From: Manduca sexta
Lineage: Eukaryota; Arthropoda; Insecta; Lepidoptera; Sphingidae
Reading direction: 5' to 3'
DNA: 64,000 nucleotides
Assembly: GCF_014839805.1 (NCBI RefSeq)
Contig: NC_051129.1
Coordinates: forward strand, 13,830,920 to 13,894,919
The position numbers and the translations under genes are program-made. The notes below the pieces were generated by a model. That model made no database searches, was not told the origin of the DNA, and saw only the letters and a list, made by a program, of their open reading frames with translations. Position 1 is the stretch's first letter. Every line of letters starts with the position of its first letter. Shown one piece after another: positions 59,895 through 64,000 of this stretch.

Positions 59895-60205
59895 ATAATG
59901 CGACAGACGATTTACCGCGAGGTTTTCGTGTACGCCATACATGAGTGTTGACGTGACATCATGAGCTCCAACGCACATGCTCGATCTCTGATTCACGAGG
60001 CGGTGCACTGGCCGCGGTGGTTGGAAAAAAATCGCAGATGTTTCTAGTGATGCGACTGGGTGCGAATTTTGCAAAAGCGAATGTGGCGTTTGATTCATTG
60101 AAATTCGTAGATAGGAAGAAAGTCCTGCCCGTGACCACAAAGGCTGCAGTCTTCGAAACGTCGAGAGAAAACTAAAGTATTAAAACCTCGATAAAATCCG
60201 AAAAA
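59895..60205 (+). mobile_element. Repeat with CGAAACGTCG signature (Penelope-like, tentative)
   Basis: This is the longest copy in the window. It contains CCCGTGACCACAAAGGCTGC, then AGTCTTCGAAACGTCGAGAG, and ends CCTCGATAAAATCCG. The upstream 200 bases (GTGACATCATGAGCTCCAAC and onward) have no open frame of note. The ending agrees with 9146-9262. The class rests on the GAAACGTCG word and is uncertain. Confidence 0.5.
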
Positions 60206-60552
60206 TAGTTGAATTAGAAAGAAAAGATTTATTATGGCACACGAACAGTATAACGTGCATATAGTAACAAAAATAAAAACATAAAACTAGAACTATAAAT
60301 TGTACCTATTGTGCCAACAATGGGATCCCTCATTCGGCTTCTTGCTGGAGTACCAGTATGATACCGCAGCTGATTTTCAATGAGGCATCCCGGGTGACGT
60401 ACCGTAGATAGTGATTTGAGATTGTTTTTTTTTTTAATCATGTGTAATTCGCCAATATTTGTTTTGGATTTTGTAGAATTACCAATGTTGTGTTTTTTTA
60501 GATTCATAGAATATTGCTGTACTTATTTTCAAGTAATTTTTGGTATTATTAT

Positions 60553-60802
60553 TTAAAGCTGAAGGATTTGTTTGGACGCGCTAATCTCAGGAACTACGGG
60601 GTTCGAATTGAATAATTATTTTAGTGTTGGATAGCCCATTTATCGAGGCTATATAACACCATGCTATGACCAATAGGAGCGGAGCATCAATGAAAAATGT
60701 TGCAGAAACTATCTTCCTATGTTTCTATCCCGGGAAAATATACAGCGGGATTTTTATCCCGGAAAACTCATTCACGCGGGCAGTGCCGCGAGAAAAAGCT
60801 AG
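60553..60802 (+). mobile_element. Non-autonomous repeat ending in GCTAGT, long form
   Basis: TTGTTTGGACGCGCTAATCTC, AGGAACTACGGGGTTCGAATTG, GGATAGCCCATTTATCGAGG, CTATGACCAATAGGAGCGG and a closing CGGGCAGTGCCGCGAGAAA then AAGCTAGT are present. The closing block and GCTAGT match 831-1036. The open frames 60666-60851 and 60697-60921 lie across it. Confidence 0.7.
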
Positions 60803-61816
60803 TGAAGTTCATTTTCCAATTATGTATCAACTTTGTGATCAATATCTTTAACTACAAAATATTTTCACTTTCAGAAAAAGTCATCCGCGTTAAAGTATAC
60901 GAATTTTTCCCATCACTATAACGAATGAATGAATAATTGCTTTTTATTCATGGATGTGAATTAAATGATACATCGTTTATTAATGTTAAACATATCGTTT
61001 AGTTTTGACTAGAATGTATTTATGTCCAAGGCGCGATTTCGGAAGTATATTTCTTTATAGTATTATTGGGTCCAACATTTGTCATACAAATAAAGTTATG
61101 CCGTCCACACATGGTTCGGAAAACTGATCGATATGAAGTGTACAGTTAAATAGTACTGGGAAATTGCAACGTGCGTCGCAACATTATTCGGTCATCATCG
61201 ACTCCTTGATGGTAACCGCAACTAAGAAATAATTGTAGTATTTTTAACTAGCCGATCGTAAGTACTGTTCTCAGAGCCTGAATGTTTTGGATTTGTTACA
61301 TTGTCAATACAAATGTTGGTCGAATATTTGAAGAATCGATTAAACATTTAAGTTCGATTTGATCGAGTTTTTTCACAGTTATTGCAGAGTTTATTTAGTT
61401 CAAACTCGAATTAGATTTCAATCTTATGATGTAATAATATGTTTTGTAATTTTTTGAGCATTAAAATTCTATAATCCTAATTGAAATGATATTAAATTAT
61501 ATTTTCAATATTTTACACTCTCTTTAAAATAAATGAAACAGAATTAGTTATTACATCAAATAACAAGAACTTTGCCGTCTGAGACAAATTAAATATTAAT
61601 AAATACGTACGAAATCTTGTGCCGAAATCACAGTAAATTTATTTAAATACGTCTTGTCAACATAATAGTCCGTCGTTTAAGTTCAAGGCCCTAGGATACG
61701 TTTTCCTTATTTAAATTTTGTATTATTTGCACAAAATGGTATAAGTGCGTCATATCTTGATACATTATTTTAGAACAAGTAAAAACCTAATGAAATTGAT
61801 AACAGATTGAAGTTAA

Positions 61817-61890
61817 ACCAGACTACCTACTGGATGGACCGTTAACACGTCTGGCTTTGGGGCTAATAATAAAAAATAAATATAAAAAAA
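61817..61890 (+). mobile_element. Worn family H repeat tail
   Basis: ACCAGACTACCTACTGGATGG, then GTTAACACGTCTGGCTTTGG, then an AATAAAAAATAAA tail follow the plan of 3912-4021 with many changes. Confidence 0.4.
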
Positions 61891-62018
61891 TAAAGATTTG
61901 CCGTAGAATTTATATTTATGTGAGATTGAAAAAAACATGTGTTTTGGGACTTACATCCAATGGATTTTTTTTGGAATTGAGCCGTCTGTATTCACCATTA
62001 TATTAGTTTGGTTTCTGC

Positions 62019-62063
62019 CTTATTAGGTCTATTGCCTATTAGGTATTAGGCTATTAGGTCTTG
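62019..62063. repeat. Short irregular TATTAGG repeat
   Basis: TATTAGG occurs four times within 45 bases at uneven spacing, likely from replication slippage. Confidence 0.7.
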
Positions 62064-64000
62064 GGACATCAAGGCCTTATGTCAAGAACAAAAAATGCTG
62101 CAAAATTTATGTTGCATTCATTAATGTGTCTAATTTTCATATATTTCACGATGGTCTATTCATTTCTTCTTATAACAGCCTACGATTTAACTAAGAGTCT
62201 AAAATTTAATCAACAACACCGCTAGCCGCTACTAAATCACATTATCAACTAATCCCACCTGCCCATTTACGTTTTATTACATCAAATCCCCCGTGATTAC
62301 CCAACGTCGCCATATTAGCCGCGTCATCGAGATTATAGTTTGGAATCGTGAGATGATTCAATTCAACCTCATTCGCAATGCAGAATGTAAATAAATAGTA
62401 AAACTACTGCGTGTTGTCTGCCTGCCAAGAGTTGGAGCGATTTGTGCCAACGCGTCCTTGTGGACTTGTCTTTGTTTGGTTATTATTTTTGGTGTTGTTG
62501 CCTTTTCAGGTGATGGTTTTTTGCTGTGTCATGGGATTTTGTTTCTTGTCTAAGGGGTTCTAAGGGTTTTATTAATCGAGACATATGGTTTTGCAAATTT
62601 GTAAGAATTTCTTTATTTTAATTGTTTGATTGGATTCATTCTATGATTTCAAAAGTGTAGCGATTTCAGGCGACGTTTAGATTTTCACTTTTTTTGTTTT
62701 GATAATTTTACTAGTTCTGTGATCCGAACTTATTTGGTTACTTCGATTCCGGGAATAAATGGCAAATCTTATTTTAATAAGACTTCGTTGAGTCTAAATA
62801 TATACTTTGAAGATCAGATTTTAGTCAAATAAGATGTATTATAACGATAAAATAATGGAGATATCTAAAGGGCTAATGTAGAATTTGCTAAATGATTTCA
62901 ATTTATACGATTTCGCGCCAATGTTAAAAGGATTCAGCCTTTGGTCTTAGTTCACCTAAATGTTAAATGAAAACATTCACACAATAAATTTAATCACCCG
63001 AATGTATTGTTTAAAGAAGTAATTTGCGTGTACAAAAAAAGAAAGTTAAAGCTTAATCACTTCTTATTACTTAAGGTTTATTAGAATTGCGGCAATTTGC
63101 ACACTCAGTACCTTTAATTTGAAGGTAATGAATACTTAAAAATGTAAGGTCATTAACCGTTATGTTTCCATTACTCGACGATGTAACAAAACTGATCGCC
63201 AATCATTGTATTACGGATACAGAAATAGGAATTGTCCAATCACTTAACACTATAATTACAGACTGAGTCCAAATTGGAAATGTTGCCGACATAATCGCAA
63301 GCAACGCACAGACGGACATGTTTTAACTCAAGTCTATATTTAAAATGGTAGAATCTTAGTTTCTGGAAAAAGAACAGTCGCCATCGCCAAATTACACATA
63401 GCGTTGCGACGGTGTAGTGCTAATAATAAATTTACACGTGACAGACGTGCCAGGTTGTTAGCACCATGGCCTGCCGGTCTGTTTTAGATGTTTTAGCTAT
63501 CCAATGGGTAACGGAACTTGGGTATGTGGGTTGCAGGTAACCGTGTTTTGATTGTGTGGCCTTGGGATTTGGTATGGTGTTAGTGCACTTAGAGAAGTAT
63601 CATATTGATTAATAAAAGATATGGTATCTGAAGTGTAAACTGCTATAATGTTCGCAGAATACACTAACTTGGTGATTTTTAGTAACTCCAAAAAGGAGAG
63701 GTACTAGCTAAAGGAAGGATGCTGTCTTATGTCAATGTACCAATAAAGTGTGTCCTGTAGTAGATGAACCAGCGCAGTTCAATCAGTCTCCTAAGCAGTT
63801 ATGGCGTCAGAAGACAACTAAACAACAACAACAACTATATGTCAAGGATTTGCTGTGTAACGTATAAAGTCCCTCGGAGACTTTATAGAAAACTACAATT
63901 AGAGCCAGCCTAATTTGTAAGACCGATGGTCCTAATTTTTATTGCTAAGTTGCCGCCTGGCAACGCCTGCTCTGAATGGCTGATGAGTTACAAGAATCGT

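Larger units (their letters stand above)
60805..64000. other. Right end of the window, no gene recognised
   Basis: AT-rich. A worn family H relative lies at 61817-61890. A short TATTAGG repeat lies at 62019-62063. TTTCGCGC occurs at 62911-62918. A small palindrome (ATAAAGTC...GACTTTAT) is at about 63866-63888. A 24-codon ATG-to-donor stretch from 63465 is noted among rejected items. No TRIT1 exon was found. Confidence 0.4.

Noticed and set aside
63465..63537. An ATG in good context (caccATGG) with 24 open codons ending at TGCAG|GTAACC, resembling a first coding exon
   Set aside because: Too short to judge, no family match, and an upstream promoter is not evident; transcript data would be required.
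1..64000. Search for CRISPR arrays, rRNA, bacterial operons, viral genes or biosynthetic clusters
   Set aside because: None seen; sequence organisation is that of insect nuclear DNA.

Overview
The window is eukaryotic, AT-rich nuclear DNA and almost certainly from a moth or butterfly (Lepidoptera). The order-level call rests on three things: a compact insect-type Myc gene with two coding exons, a dense mixture of tRNA-derived SINEs and other short repeats whose wording I associate with lepidopteran genomes, and the lack of long open frames between them. I cannot name the species. There is no operon-like layout, rRNA, CRISPR array, phage or virus, and no autonomous transposon is intact.

Layout. 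1 to about 28.2 kb is intergenic DNA rich in short interspersed repeats: at least three SINE-like families, two MITE families, pieces of a non-LTR retrotransposon ORF, repeats running from TATACTA to GCTAGT, and a Penelope-like tail. About 28.25 to 45.2 kb holds one gene on the + strand, the Myc (diminutive) bHLH-leucine-zipper transcription factor. It has a GC-rich promoter and probable non-coding first exon (to 29070), a 2.4-kb intron, coding exon 1 (ATG at 31630, donor at 32164/32165, carrying Myc box II), an 8.5-kb intron, coding exon 2 (40689-41248, carrying the EEEIDVV acidic motif and the bHLH-zipper), and a 3' UTR that probably runs to about 45180. I recognised no interspersed repeat anywhere in this 17 kb, in sharp contrast to both flanks.

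About 640 bp after the likely Myc poly(A) site, also on the + strand, a short exon (45825-45962) encodes the first 46 residues of a tRNA dimethylallyltransferase (MiaA/TRIT1 family), with its P-loop and the DSMQ motif ending at a perfect splice donor. No later exon of this gene was found, so its first intron seems to run at least 18 kb to the end of the window. From about 49.9 to 61 kb that presumed intron carries the same repeat families as the left flank.

How the genes relate. Myc with its partner Max drives growth and ribosome-biogenesis programmes, and TRIT1 makes the i6A37 modification of tRNAs. Both bear on translation, but their adjacency here may be chance. Most short open frames in the window are non-coding; none outside Myc and TRIT1 shows a convincing protein family, apart from the decayed retrotransposon pieces.
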